The position numbers and the translations under genes were made by a program. Source: Chlorokybus atmophyticus (taxonomy: Eukaryota; Streptophyta; Chlorokybophyceae; Chlorokybales; Chlorokybaceae). Taken from it: a stretch of 64,000 nucleotides of DNA. The first letter of the stretch is position 1. Each line of letters opens with the position of its first letter. A model generated the notes under the pieces. That model did not search any database. It saw only the letters and a list, made by a program, of their open reading frames with translations, and was not told the DNA's origin. The DNA lies in contig RHPI01002048.1 in the NCBI GenBank assembly GCA_009103225.1, forward strand, positions 175,702 through 239,701, in the 5' to 3' direction. Positions 9,977 to 24,856 of this stretch are shown piece by piece.

Positions 9977-11866
9977 ATGGCGGCGGCGGCGCGTTTGTCG
10001 ACGGCGTGCGAGTCTTTGTCCACAGCATGGTCAGGGGAGTCTCTGCGGGTGCCCAGCCACAAGAGGCAATGGAGGAGGCCCCAGGCGTCCGCTCAGGTAG
10101 CTCGCGTGGTGGTGGAGGAGCATGTCGCCGCAAGGGTGGAGGTTGCCCCGCGGGCGGCGGTGGACCGGCTGGGTGCGTCGGCGGCGTCGTCCACCACGTC
10201 GGCTGCGGACGCGGCAGGAGTCTTGCTGCGGGAGGCCTCCGTTGAGGCTGGGGAGTGCCTGGAGGTGGCTGGCCGGGCTCAGCTCTCCGGTCATGTCAGG
10301 ATCAGCGGCGCAAAGAACAGCGCTTTGGTTGTCTTGGCTGGGGCGTTGCTTTGCTCAGAGGAGGTCGTCCTCCGCTCTGTGCCCAGGCTGCAAGACATCA
10401 GGCGCATGGGCCAGCTGCTCCAGAGCGTCGGCGCCAAGTTCCAGCATGACGGGCACACAGCTGTCATCGACGCCAGCACGCTCACGTCCAGCGAGCCCCG
10501 CGCGGACACCGTCAGGCAGCTGCGCGCTTCGTTTTTCGTCATTGGGGCGTTGCTGGCTCGAACAGGCGAAGCTGTCTTGCCACTGCCTGGTGGCTGCAAC
10601 ATTGGGGCTCGACCAATCGACCTGCATGTTCGTGGGTTGCAGGTCAGTTGATTCCACTTGAGCTGCCTGTTGCACGGTCTTTGCACATGTTTACCAGAAT
10701 TACATCATGGAGCATGATGTAACTCTGGTAAACTCCTTGCACGTGCATGCTGACACACATTGGGTGCTGCCGGCATCATGGTTGTTGCTGTGTGCGTTAT
10801 GTGTGTGTACACAATTCCGTGTCTCAGGGCGTAAGTTTAGATGGTGCAGCTTCTGACAATGCTGCTATGTGTGCAGGCGCTAGGTGCAGATGTGCAGATC
10901 AAACATGGTCGCGTACATGCCAAAGCATCGAAGCTCACCGGGGCGTCCTTCTATCTTGATTTCCCTAGCGTGGGCGCCACAGAGACGCTGATGATGGCTG
11001 CAGTGTTAGCAGAGGGGGAGTCCGTATTTGCGAATGTTGCACAGGAGCCGGAAGTGGTTGATCTTGCCAACTTCCTCATTAGCATGGGAGCGCAGATTAA
11101 GGGCGCGGGCACGAATTGCATAGTTGTCAATGGTGTGAAGAAGCTGCACCCTGCTGAGTTCACCATCATCCCCGACCGCATTGAGGCTGGCACCTTCCTT
11201 GTAGCAGGAGCCATTACCAATTCCAGCCTTTCACTTGCACCAGTCATCCCTCAGCACTTGACTGCTGTCATTTCCAAACTGCAGGTACTTACCAAGCTCC
11301 AGTACAGCATCATCTACTGGACTTGCACATTGCAGCCTGCCCAAGTTCCATGCCTCCGCCTAATACCTGTTGCTTGTCTGCAGGCATGCGGATGCAGTGT
11401 AGTTCCTGACGGACCAGACCGGCTGCGCATCATTCCCACAGAGTCGTTGCGAGCAGCGGACATTACAACACTGCCCTACCCAGGGTTCCCAACTGACATG
11501 CAACCGCAGTTCATGTCGCTGCTCGTGCATGCTCAAGGGGTATCCACAATACGTGAGACAGTGTTTGAGAAGCGCATGCGGCATGCAGAAGAACTGCAGC
11601 GCCTGGGTGCAAACATCAAACTCTCTGGCAGTGCTGCCACCATCTATGGACGCCTGGACAACAAGGCCCTTTGGGGAGCACCAGTCACTGCCACGGACTT
11701 GAGAGCAGGCGCTGCACTCGTCCTTGCGGGCATGGCTGCTGAGGGCGTCACAACCATTGATGGTCTCGAACACATAGACAGAGGGTATGAGCTTTTGGAT
11801 GAGAAGCTTCGCAACTTAGGAGCAGACATCAGGAGGGTTCCTCGGCCGCGCTCTGTTGAAGAGTGA
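9977..11866 (+). CDS. murA: UDP-N-acetylglucosamine 1-carboxyvinyltransferase (MurA), plastid-targeted candidate
   Basis: Three exons, 9977-10642, 10877-11284 and 11384-11866, join in phase 0 at CAG/GT...CAG sites into 518 residues. The enzyme transfers enolpyruvate from phosphoenolpyruvate to UDP-GlcNAc, the first committed step of peptidoglycan precursor synthesis. Visible family marks: [15 protein letters not shown] near the N-terminal substrate site; [15 protein letters not shown] with the active-site Cys; [14 protein letters not shown] containing the catalytic Asp; [13 protein letters not shown] near the C-terminus containing the conserved Arg. The core begins near residue 90. The preceding Ala/Ser/Arg-rich stretch resembles a chloroplast transit peptide, so plastid location is inferred. 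Peptidoglycan-pathway genes are known in mosses, streptophyte algae, prasinophytes and glaucophytes. An in-frame GTG-less upstream extension to 9896 exists, but the ATG at 9977 is preferred. Confidence 0.95.
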
Positions 11867-14607
<2,741 letters not shown>

Positions 14608-17600
14608 TCAAACAACTTGATAACTGTCAACGGCCAAGCTTGTTCTTGATGCAAACTTGGCCGGGGAATTGTCTGATGTACTGAAAACGCCAGCAACCTG
14701 TCCACGTGTTGGAACTTTTGATCAACATGCAGGGTAAGATGGGCAAGCACCCCAGGCAGCACAAACGAGTGTACATGCGCAAGTTGCTCCACCTTGACAT
14801 CGCAGAATGTCTTGTTGGAGGAGAACTTGATGTCAACAGGGAAGAAGGCATTTGTGGAAGCGGCAGTATGCACAACAAACTCCATGGCACCACTGCAGAG
14901 ACCGAGAATAAGTAAAGTACTCATGCCAGAGTATGCAGTTATAAGCTTGAGACCTATGGAGATGCAAAGTTGCACGTGCAAGTCCTGTGCAGAACGGGCC
15001 TTCATACCTTCTATTGGTGTTGTCTATGAGCTCAATTTGCCATTCCAGTACACCTTTCCTCGCATCATACCTGCAGAGGTGCGATCAAACATGTCCACAA
15101 ATCAAAACGGGCAGTGCGCTGTTGCTGACATGTCAATGCCATGACCATGAATTTGTGCAGGTTGCTCACCGGAAGTCACCATCGACTTGGTTCACTGATG
15201 GGGGATCACGTGCAGGCGGTACTGGAATGGTGACCAACACCTTGTGCAGCTCAAATTGTGAGGTGGATTCGTACTCTATGTTTACATAGGTCTCATTGCC
15301 CGATGCTGATGGCCAACAATTCACTGCGCAACAAGCAAGCAGTAAGTAGAGAACATGTGCACAGACAGGCTCATCTTTACGACATCACGCACTTGGTATC
15401 ATTACAAGAAAAGCACCTGTGAATGGGATCATGCTCTCATCCTTGCATTGCATGCGCCATTTTAACACACCCAGCGCACTTCCTGTAGGAAAGGGACGGC
15501 TGGAATCTTTGAGGCCCAGTATGCTTTGCTGGCTGTGGAGGGCCTTATCAATGTTTGGATGGGTCTTGAACTGGAAGCCAGGGTTGTCACCAGCTTCAAC
15601 CTTGATGCGAATGTAAGCATCCTCCTCACGCACAACTTCAAGCGCCATGGTTCCTTGAACCTCAAAGTTCTCCAGGCCGCCATCCTTCTTGATGACAATG
15701 TTGAGAACTTCTTCAATGGCGATTGTGATGGGGTCCGATGCGGCCTGCACGATCGTGCTGCCTGCAGCAGGCCTACTAGACCCCTCCGCCTCGACAATTT
15801 CACCTTCCGCACGTAATGACTCCAAGAACTGCTTCGCTTTTGTAGTAGACTTGCCCAACTGCATGCCCTTGCCCTGCCCGGATGTTGGCGCGGCAGGTGC
15901 TGGCCACAGATATGACAAGATAAGGGCGTGCATGGTATGCATAAGGCAACAATGCACCAGTGCACAACTGGCAACAGTACGCACCATTAATTTCTGCAAA
16001 ACCACCAATGGGCGAAGCAATGAACGGCTCTGACTTTGGAGCAGGTCGATCGCTGCTGATGCCAAATGAACCATTGCTGAAATTCGGGCGATCTCCCTTG
16101 GCCTTGTCCATCTTAGTCTTATCAATTTCAGAAGCCTTCCGCTTCATGATGTCCTTGGTATCGTTAACCTTGCTCTAAAGAAGCATAAAGAAACAGGCAG
16201 TTGTGATAATAGCCTGGTCTTCTGACTGACTGCCATGAGGTTTACTCACCTGTATGATCATCTTGTGCAGTTTCTCCTCGTGACTCTCCATTTCAGTGAA
16301 TGTTCGGACTTGTGCAACCGTCACATTCTCCTTGTGGCCTTCCGATATGACTTCATCAAAGGCAAATATGAGCTCAAAAGCTGAGCGAACAATGCCCTCT
16401 TCATCCATCTGTGTACAGAACTCTGGAACCTGTCAGTAGCACAACAAACTGTCAACCTTCAAAGATGCAAAGAACACACTATGAAGGCACGGTGGACGTA
16501 GCAATTGAACCATAGCGGTCATGGTGCTGATACCAGCTTTGATAGAAGGCGCAGAGTCTCCAAGTCCTCCAGAATGTTAGACTGCTTGTTGGTGACCAGC
16601 AGCAGGTACAGACCTTCCAATGGCTGATACACGTATCGAACATTCTCAGTCTCCACATAGGTGTGCTGCTTGCCGCTGCCCACCAGCTTTGGGAAGGCTG
16701 CCAGCAAACCTTCTATTCGGATGCGAGTCATATCGACAAACTGCCTGGAAAGCAAAGCTGCACCAAAGCAGTGCGTCACATACCAGCAGCAAGTCAATTG
16801 CAATAGACGATGCACAACTGAAATGGCAACCATGGCATAAGCACAAACCATGTCTTGCAACGGATAACCAATGGGCCAAAACATCAATCACTGCTGTACT
16901 GCCACCACCAACAAACAAGGCCGCTGCTATTACTATGTACAACATTGACTGCAAACGCAGCCATGTCGTGTTGGACGTTGACACCCTTCCCTGCAGGCAG
17001 CAACGCATAGGTGTAATGCACATTGCTGCAATACCTTTCCCGGACTTAGTGACCACAGATGCCGCCAACACCACCTGCATAAATGCCACATAAAGCTCAG
17101 TATGTATTCATGCATGATTTGCTTGTCGACTTAGGAACCACACCTCAAAGGCAAGCAAAAATCTGCATTCAGGCAGCCACACAGCAGCATGGCAAGCGCA
17201 TGCAATGAGCTATGTGCAATGGACAACAGAATCGGTGAGTACCTCAATGTACAGACTGCAAACCGTGAGACCGCATTGCAGTGCGAACCGACCAACTGCA
17301 TCCAACTTCTGTGGCGACAAGAACAATGCGGTCGCAAGATGCAGATTCAACGTGATGTGATAGCCCATAAAAGGTGCAGCAGATAGTTAGATGCGTACGT
17401 GCATTGCACAATGCTGCATGAGCCAGATGCTTGGTTGTGCCCACACGACAATGGTTAAAAAGTTGTCGATTGATACTATTCAATGAGCAGATCGAGTACC
17501 ATGCAAGACGTCGAAGAACTTGTACTCATAAAATGCTGAATAAATAGCATCATACCATACCATACCATACCATACCATACCATACCGTACCATACCATAC

Positions 17601-17956
17601 CATACCAAAATGCTGACTAAATAGCATCATACCATACCATACCATACCACAATGCGTTGTTTGTGCTGCCTGTTATTATGTCACATACTGCACACACGAG
17701 ACGCTATCAGCATGGCATGACACGTAGCTCATGAGTCAAGCTGCTCATGTAGCCACGTTGTTATTATGTGTGTGTCACAAAACCAACAAAGAGGTTCCAA
17801 ACTACTTCTCGTCATGCACGCCATCGACTTTGCCACAACTTCCACGGCATTGTATTTACCAAGCTGATCTGCACAAAGTTGTATTCTATGCCTCGCTCAC
17901 TTCTATGCTGCCAATGCCTGCACTAGCTGCACACATTGGACTGGACTGCTCACCAT
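14608..17956 (-). CDS. ARCN1: Coatomer subunit delta (delta-COP)
   Basis: Ten exons on the minus strand: ATG alone at 17954-17956, then 17035-17074, 16534-16757, 16250-16429, 15985-16174, 15417-15899, 15170-15323, 15008-15070, 14775-14892 and 14608-14697. All junctions keep frame, giving 514 residues, the usual length. The N-terminal longin/adaptin-like part reads [33 protein letters not shown] and [11 protein letters not shown]. The linker has [15 protein letters not shown]. The mu-homology domain reads [18 protein letters not shown], then LKDSSRPFP and [18 protein letters not shown]. The C-terminus is the canonical DSYQVV. The protein is part of the COPI coat for Golgi-to-ER retrograde vesicles. 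The start codon forms its own coding exon (ATG then GTGAGC), with the next exon starting VVLAAS. The last intron uses a weaker GTACAC donor, so that junction is the least certain. Confidence 0.96.
17531..17649. repeat. (CATAC)n microsatellite in two blocks with duplicated flank
   Basis: CATAC pentamers run at 17551-17607 (one CGTAC variant) and again at 17627-17649. Each block is preceded by the same words AATGCTGA(A/C)TAAATAGCATCAT, so a unit including its flank was duplicated. It lies in intron 1 of the delta-COP gene. Confidence 0.9.
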
Positions 17957-18140
17957 CTTGCCGGCTGATCAGCCACAACCAAGAACGCGTCCGTTCTTCG
18001 TCGGTGACGTCGACAACTACACCGACTCCACCTAACGGTACACCCACGCCCACGCCCACACCACCGCCGCCGCCTCCACTGCGGGCGGCGTCCACCACAG
18101 TCTCCCGCTCACCAGGTGGTTAGGCTAGGGTTTCGGGGCG
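17957..18140 (-). promoter_or_regulatory. Delta-COP 5' leader and promoter with telo-box
   Basis: Upstream of the ATG at 17956 there is a CCGCCG-rich leader (about 18060-18080), then the minus-strand telo-box AAACCCTAG (CTAGGGTTT at 18125-18133). Telo-boxes are known from plant promoters of translation and housekeeping genes. The transcription start is not located. Confidence 0.5.
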
Positions 18141-19141
18141 TGAGGGCAGAAACGCACGCTGCTGAACGCTAGCAGCAATCGCAGGCGGGCATCACGAAGC
18201 ACAGCAAGTCGTGTCAAACTTGTGTCGCATTGTGCCTGGGATCGTTTGGGATCATTTTATAGTAAGATCAGTGATCGGTGGAGGGATCACATCACCATCA
18301 CAAGGTGTAAGAATGGTCATCATCCTTCTCCAGAGCGAAACGCAACTACAATTGTGTAGTTTTATGGTTAACGGATATAGCTACAAGTAATCATTGGTGC
18401 CAATACAGTATGAAGGTTAGGATTGTATAGGTTACAAGAGCTTGTACAATGAAAACCGACCAAAGAGCTTCGTAAATGGTATACGGTATGAGAGATATAC
18501 AAATGGTATGTAGGAACCTAATTGTGTGCAAGTATTATGCTATACCTATAGTAGGTATAGTATATATAGCACAGACGCAATTATTTTAGACAGTGCAGCA
18601 AGTTGCGCAACTGAGCGTTTACGTGGTGGGTGACATGAGCGATGATGTTGAAACGGCTCAAGTTTACAAAAGGGTCATTAAGCTACATTGTATGGCACAA
18701 CTCGCCTCTATAGATGGAGACACACTGCATATGTTTGTCACCTTACCTATGTAGCATCGCCTATGCGAGAGGGAGCGTACTATACAGACACACTGAATTT
18801 GGTGCTTGCATTTTACACCTGCTTACGTATGACTTATTATTGCACAACTGTGCCGCAATGGCATGAAAGTTGACCATGCAACAACCCTTCGGGGTGTACA
18901 TGTGTCCAATCAATGTGCCAAGTACACATATGTAAGTTCGTCTGGTTTGTGGCAGATTGGATGAGGTTTTCAAACAACACGCCAATGGTAAACCGTCATT
19001 ATGCTGTGTGACACTGACTTACTGTTATGTTACAATGCGCACATGTAACAGTGTGAACCCTTGTGTAGAGGTAATGATATAGTGTGGCTGTGGATTGATG
19101 CTGCATGCATGCGAAACAGCACTTCACATACCCTATACGCA
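18141..19141. other. Intergenic region between delta-COP and MED28
   Basis: About 1 kb of mixed composition. No coding exon, RNA gene or long repeat could be supported. Confidence 0.5.
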
Positions 19142-20115
19142 TCATATGGTAGCCAACTGTTTCTGATATGTCTTGCATAAAAGCTGCAGCTTTGCTTCCC
19201 ACTCGCGTATCCGTGAGCTGCACTCCTTCATGAGTGCATCCTTGGTCTTGATCTCTGCCTCCAGTGCCTTGATCTCCTGCACATGACAATGCCCCATATC
19301 TAATGCCTGGAATGACAAACCATGCATCATACCTGTAGCAGTTGTGTGCAGCTTGCGAGCACGCACCCTCAAAGCACAGCGATACATCTGATGATGGTTG
19401 ATATGAGATGCTACATGCTCCTGACTGCATTGCATGCAAACATGACGCACAAGCAACAAAAATTGTTGGCATAATGCACAGCTGATGACAATGTAGGCAC
19501 GATGCGTACCTCAGCCACAGATGGCCCGGGTTCTTCCTCGTCGGCAGCTTGCCGCGACAGGAAAAACAGTTCAATGCTTTTCGCTGCAGCCAGGAACTGC
19601 TCCGCCAACCTCGCAGCATCGTCATCTGCAACAACGCGCATGCTTATCCCTGTCCCCGTAATACCCACAGTGCTTTGAGCGTACCGTAAAACCAAGCCAC
19701 AGCATGTGCATGCATGCAGCTGCGACAACAGCCGTGCTAACATTAACTCACACCCAAGCATGTTCTGCCTTGCAAGCAAATTCACAGCACACGTGTAAGC
19801 AGAAGGGAAATAGTATACGGTCCGAAAGTTTTAACCTTGCAAGGCGGCTGCCGCACCAGTGGTTGCAGCTTCCTGCTGGTAAGGCGGCGGGAGTTGAGGC
19901 GGAGCAGGCGGCTGTGTTGGCGCGCGAGCCTGCTGCGTCAGAGCTCTCAGAGCTTGAGTGAGGGGTGTCGTTGGTGTTGTTGTCGTCGTTGTCGTCGCGG
20001 TCGTCGTAGTGTTCGGGGTTGTCTGCAGCACAGGCAGCGGCAGCATGCCCCTCAGGCTGGCCTCTATGCGCTCCAGCAGAGTCTCGCACTCCTCTACGCT
20101 AGCTGCACCCTCCAT
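19142..20115 (-). CDS. MED28: Mediator subunit 28 (plant-type MED28)
   Basis: Three exons, 19836-20115, 19510-19625 and 19142-19276, keep frame and give 176 residues. Residues 1-25 (EECETLLERIEASL) form a short helix. A Thr/Gln/Pro/Ala-rich linker follows (residues about 32-95). The conserved helical part then reads ARLAEQFLAAAKSIELFFLS, and IKALEAEIKTKDALMKE near the C-terminus, matching the plant MED28 pattern (EELKTKDELIKKH). It would belong to the head module of Mediator, which bridges transcription factors and RNA polymerase II in the nucleus. The assignment rests on the two helical blocks; the low-complexity middle carries no family signal. It is divergently arranged with the Man1-like gene, the two ATGs being 425 bp apart. 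Confidence 0.75.
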
Positions 20116-20540
20116 GATGGTAAGCAAGAAGCAAGCCTCCCAAGCGTACCAACAACGCCGCCACCGACCTCGCCGCTGCCGCCTACGACAAGCTCGGTCC
20201 CAAACCCGCTTCCGTACCAAACTACACAGAAATGCATCTGGGACCCAAGGCTGAACCAACGAAAATGGTTGGTTTGTTTTCAAATTTTTTCGCGCTCGCG
20301 ATGTAACGTCGACATCGGACGCAATAGCTGAGCTTTCAGCAGTCCTAACACAACGCGCAGGTAAGACGTCGTGAATTTCAATGCAGCGGCGATATACCCG
20401 CCCGCACTCAATACTGTTGACTTTAGGCGGCAGTGTCGGTGCGGTTGTGGGCGGCGGCGTGGTTGGTGGCGTGGCGGGCGGTGTTCAGGAAACTGTCTAG
20501 GGGGCGTTGTCGTCTGCAGGAGGCGTTTTCCTTCATTGCC
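20116..20540. promoter_or_regulatory. Shared intergenic promoter of MED28 and the Man1/Src1-like gene
   Basis: 425 bp separate the two divergent start codons. The MED28 side is rich in CCG/CGC triplets (about 20157-20185); the other side has GGCGG tracts (about 20450-20480). No TATA box stands out. Confidence 0.5.
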
Positions 20541-23507
20541 ATGGACGAGAAGGAGGTGCGCCGCTTGACGGTGGCGCAGCTGCGGGGGTTCCTGACCGAG
20601 CGGTCGCTGCCGTACGCCACAGGCAAACTCAAGGAGTATTACGTGGAGAAGGTGATGGACTATTTGCAGGAGAACCCCCGGGACGACCTTGTGATGGTGA
20701 GCAGCACTTAAATGTCTTGTCCGTTCATGCAGACAGCCAAGTGCCACAGGGTGATTGTCAAACAGCTGCGGTGTTTTTAACATTCATGTCAGCTGTCAGC
20801 TGATGATTGCTCGTTTGCTTTGCACTTATAAAGGCACGTTTTCAAGTACCCTCTACGTCGCCTCGGTGTGCGGCTAATTAGCTGCTTGAACGCATTGCAA
20901 TCATAGCTACGGGCGTCGCTGACCGCTGTGTTTTGGCCATGCAAGAATTATGTCTGAGTTGTATTGCGTCATATCACACAGCAAGTGTAGTCATCATTGT
21001 GTGCAATGTGCTTTCGCATGTGCAATATCTGCTGTGCTGATGCATGGGTATACGCACGATGCATATGCAAGAGAGGATGCAATATCAGGTGTGCAAGCTC
21101 AATTTGTACAATTCACACTCCTGTTGCTCTGCTGCAGCGGCCAAACAGCCCACCGATGACGAGAACTCGGCGTGCAACACGAAACTCCGAGCCTTTTAAA
21201 TCACCACCACCCAAAACGCCCCAAAGGTTTAGGGAACCAGTGGCTCCGGCAACAATCGCCGCCCCGCAGCGGCCGCAAGGATCGTCATTTGTCAGCTCCA
21301 CCGCGACGCCGGTTACGCTTAAAGTCCCAATGGTGTCATTCGCCTCGGGCACAAAGCCCGCAGCTTCCTCTCCCATCGCTGCTCCTCAGCCATCATCATC
21401 GCGCGTAGTAAGCGGGCAAACAGCCACGGCCACGAGTGAGAAGCCTTCTCCAGCGAGGAATGTCATCCACAGACGGCGCGTGGTTTCACCCTCGCCCACA
21501 CGCTCTGCCGTTCCATCCTCACCGAGTGCAGCACAGACACAACCTAAGCGCCTGTCCATCGAGAACATCGACAAGTGGTTGAGGCACTTGCCCACAATGC
21601 AGCACGGGCTCAAACTTGCGCTCTTCACTGTGCTTGCATTGATCGCCCTGCTATCAATATACTTGTTCCTGGCCTCAGCTGCTCCATTCTGCGACACCGG
21701 CAAGCTTTCAACCGCAGGTGAGTGTTGAAGCTCAGTGTGTATGTGCATGCAGATGTCTGACGTTGACCTCACATTGATCTATACCACAGATGCAACGTGC
21801 GTGCCTTGTCCGCAGCACGGCGTCTGCAGCGGTGGCCGTCTCAAGTGCAAAAGCGGCTACCGCCATGATGGATGGCAGTGTGTTCTTGACGAGAAGGCAG
21901 AGAGCCTCTCACAGCGACTGGTTCGTGACGTTTTTATGCTCCCAACTCTTTGAGTCAATATTCCAACCAGGTGCATGTTATCAGACAGAGCTTGAACAAC
22001 ATTGTCACAGGTGGGCCCCATCGTGCATCACGTCTGCACATCGCACGCGAAGCACATGTGTGGCGAGCAAGGAGCAGAGTGGGTGAGTGCACATGTTGCA
22101 AGGTGCTGCCACTGATCTGTTGAAAGTGTTGACAATGGGTGTGCTTTGCAGGTGAGTGAGCCCGATGTCCGGTCCGCCGTCTTGAAGCCGTACATTGCAG
22201 AGCGCGCCGACGCGGACACTGTACTCGCAGCAGCCGTGCAGAAAGCAAGTGCAGTGTTGGACATGCAAGCCGGGAATGACACCGGGTACGCAGTACAAGC
22301 ATCCTGATTGTCGTTCGTTCCATGCTTGTCACGTGAAGCAATCGGGATGCCTGGCGATGCTGTCACACAGGTCTGACTGAGACCTATCACAGTGCACACT
22401 GTTGTAGACTCCAACTCAGCAGATGGAGTCCTGTTTTTATGCGTCCTGCACAGCTATGGTTTCACATGAAGCCTCTTTTAGCTTGCTGCTTATGGTGCAG
22501 TACTCATGGTTGTTTGTGTCGCCGTCATGTTCTGTGCAGGAAGTCTTGCTTCCGTTGTCCACCTCCCATGGCATGGGAGTATAGGCCATTATCCTGCCGG
22601 CTAGCACAAGGCTTGCAGGCACTCAAGTCGGGTGCAAAGCACGCGGGGTCGTCAACGCTTCACAGTCTGCTTGCATTGCTAGTTAGCCTGCTGCAAGGCG
22701 TGAGAGACTGGCTGCTTGCGCGATTGAAGTACATACTGTGTCTGCTATTGCTGGTAACTGCAAGTAAATATGCAATAAGTCAATGAAGATGAACGAGAGT
22801 TTGTGCTTACTGACGGAATGGACAGGTGTCATTGGCAGCCTATGTTGTATTCGCCTATAAGCAAAGGCGACGAACCCGCTCAGCAGCGCATGCATTAGCG
22901 ACTGAAGCGCTCGCATTTCTGGAGTCTGCCAAGCGTGATCAAAGCGCTCCACATGCATACACAGTGGTAGAGCACCTGCGAGACTCCCTCCTCGAGCTTG
23001 ATGAGCCGCACGAGAAGGAGAAAAAGATACAATATCTGTGGCCAGCGGTGCGTTTAGCAGTACGTGCTTTTTGAATGCTGTTGTGCAGCGTGCATGGTTT
23101 CTTCCATCTCAGCTGCATGTACAGTGTATCCAGAGTGCCTGTAGGTGCCTGCTTCCATTTTCAGTCATACATGCTTCACTGCTGTCTCGATTCAGTTGCG
23201 CACACGTGCAACACTTTCATGCAAGGGCTTGACTAATTTGCTCAGGTTGGCTTGCAGGTTGTGAGGATAGTTCGCAAGGACAGCCGCGTGCATGAGTACA
23301 AGGAACAAATTAAAGGCGAGCCCCGTACAGTCTGGGAGTGGCAAGGTGAGTTGAGAGGTTCCATGCAATCTGCCCTCATGTTTCCTCAAGTCCAGCCACG
23401 ACCATATATGCTCCATCTCATGTCTCCCCTCGTGTGCTTGTGCAGCTGCCTCAACAACGCCTGTCAGAAGGACGCGACAGACACAATCACCAGGGGCAGT
23501 AGGCTAA
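20541..23507 (+). CDS. Inner nuclear membrane protein of the Man1/Src1/Heh family
   Basis: Nine exons (20541-20696, 21138-21717, 21790-21920, 22011-22082, 22152-22285, 22540-22753, 22826-23047, 23258-23345, 23446-23507) keep frame and give 552 residues. Residues 1-45 form a HeH/SAP-like helix-extension-helix (LTVAQLRGFLTERSLPY). A basic, Ser/Pro-rich nucleoplasmic linker follows. The first membrane span (LALFTVLALIALLSIYLFLA) leads into a Cys-rich lumenal part (CVPCPQHGVCSGGRLKC). The second span is YILCLLLLVSLAAYVVFAY, followed by a basic stop. The C-terminal MSC domain reads VEHLRDSLLELD, IQYLWPAV and VRIVRKDSRVHEY, ending in VWEWQ. This family anchors chromatin at the nuclear envelope. The final short exon (stop at 23505-23507) and the 21921 GTTCGT donor are the weakest points; an RRM-like tail seen in animal MAN1 was not found. 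Confidence 0.85.
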
Positions 23508-24423
23508 GAGCTTTGGCTTCGTCCGTTCCTGCAGGTTGCATCTCTGTCTCAAGCGCTTTGGGAGTCATGCAGCTGACTCGGCTGCAAACTGCCTGTTGGT
23601 GACGTGCTTGTTACATCAAGTGCAGCCCGACGCGGACGTGTTTCAGATGCGGGGTTACACACATGACTCTGCAGTGACAAGCCTAAACGTGCCAGGTGGA
23701 CGGGTTGACAACATTCCGCGAGTGCTGCGAGTCTCTCAGAGAAGCATCGGCAGGTGCCCCACCTAGTTTCGCACTTGATGGATACATCATAAGTTTGCAA
23801 CAGCGCTTGCTGACCATGTACACAAGTTGCCAACGCGCTGAGTTGGCTTATAGTGATGCTTGCTGACAATACTTGAGGGCTGTCAGGAAATAATTGCTTT
23901 CATTGCAAGTTACGAGGTGCCAACTGCGCCACGTTTTGCTATTGGTGCGGCATGCAACATTCTGAGTATGCTGGATAAGTTTCTGCGCTGCATACAAGCT
24001 CCTGCATCCACGTATTGTAAACAACGTTGTTAACGGTTTGCAGCTAAGCTGCTTAAAGGTGCACTGCGACAATAGTTGTGATAATGTGGTCTCATGCCTT
24101 ATGAGCATAACAAATTGCTGCATCTTGCTGGTTACTAGTGTCCCCCCTCAAGCTCGGGTGCATGAAGGGTTACTAGTACACCCTACACTAGAGGTATGTG
24201 TACGATTATCAATCAAGTGTCAATGTACCAACGCTCAATGTGGCTAGCTTGTGTGTGCGCACAGACAAGCTAGCAGTATGCGTTGTGTGTAATTATGATA
24301 TAGTGCAATAAATGTCGGTTACAGCTCTTAAACTTAAATGGTTTATTAAACTATTTTGTTGGTCCCCTCGTACTTCGTGCTATATAACTTGTTGCTTAAT
24401 GAACTGAAGCAAGCTCTATCCCC

Positions 24424-24615
24424 NNNNNNNNNNNNNNNNNNNNNNNNNNNNNNNNNNNNNNNNNNNNNNNNNNNNNNNNNNNNNNNNNNNNNNNNNNNNN
24501 NNNNNNNNNNNNNNNNNNNNNNNNNNNNNNNNNNNNNNNNNNNNNNNNNNNNNNNNNNNNNNNNNNNNNNNNNNNNNNNNNNNNNNNNNNNNNNNNNNNN
24601 NNNNNNNNNNNNNNN
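24424..24615. other. Assembly gap (192 N)
   Basis: A run of n, preceded by CCC and followed by 18 C. The gap probably lies in a poly-C/poly-G tract that sequencing could not cross. Its true length is unknown. Confidence 0.99.
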
Positions 24616-24827
24616 CCCCCCCCCCCCCCCCCCTTTGCGCGCGCGCACGCAGCACAAGGGGTGAATGGACTCTAAGCATGCGTGAATGTACTCTTACCCC
24701 CTTCACAATTTGGAGTTGTGAAGTAACAAGCTACCTTTTTATCAAGGGTTTCAGGCTCTCGGAACTTGCACAACATTCATTCTATTGTGTAAGATGGGAA
24801 TACAATACTTTGCTGAGATGAGATGAG

Positions 24828-24856
24828 ATGAGATGCAGCGGCCAGTTGCATCTCAT
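24828..24856. repeat. Hairpin with 10-bp perfect arms at the end of a GAGAT run
   Basis: ATGAGATGCA (24828-24837) is inverted as TGCATCTCAT (24847-24856) around a nine-base loop. The left arm is the end of a short GAGAT pentamer run starting near 24815. Confidence 0.6.

Noticed and set aside
17551-17649. Regular CATAC repeats considered as a CRISPR-like array
   Set aside because: Pentamers without unique spacers in a eukaryotic intron; a simple microsatellite.
23508-23766. Possible extra 3' exon of the Man1/Src1-like gene (RRM-like tail as in animal MAN1)
   Set aside because: The frames here do not keep phase with the preceding exon without a very short intron, and no RNP motif is visible.
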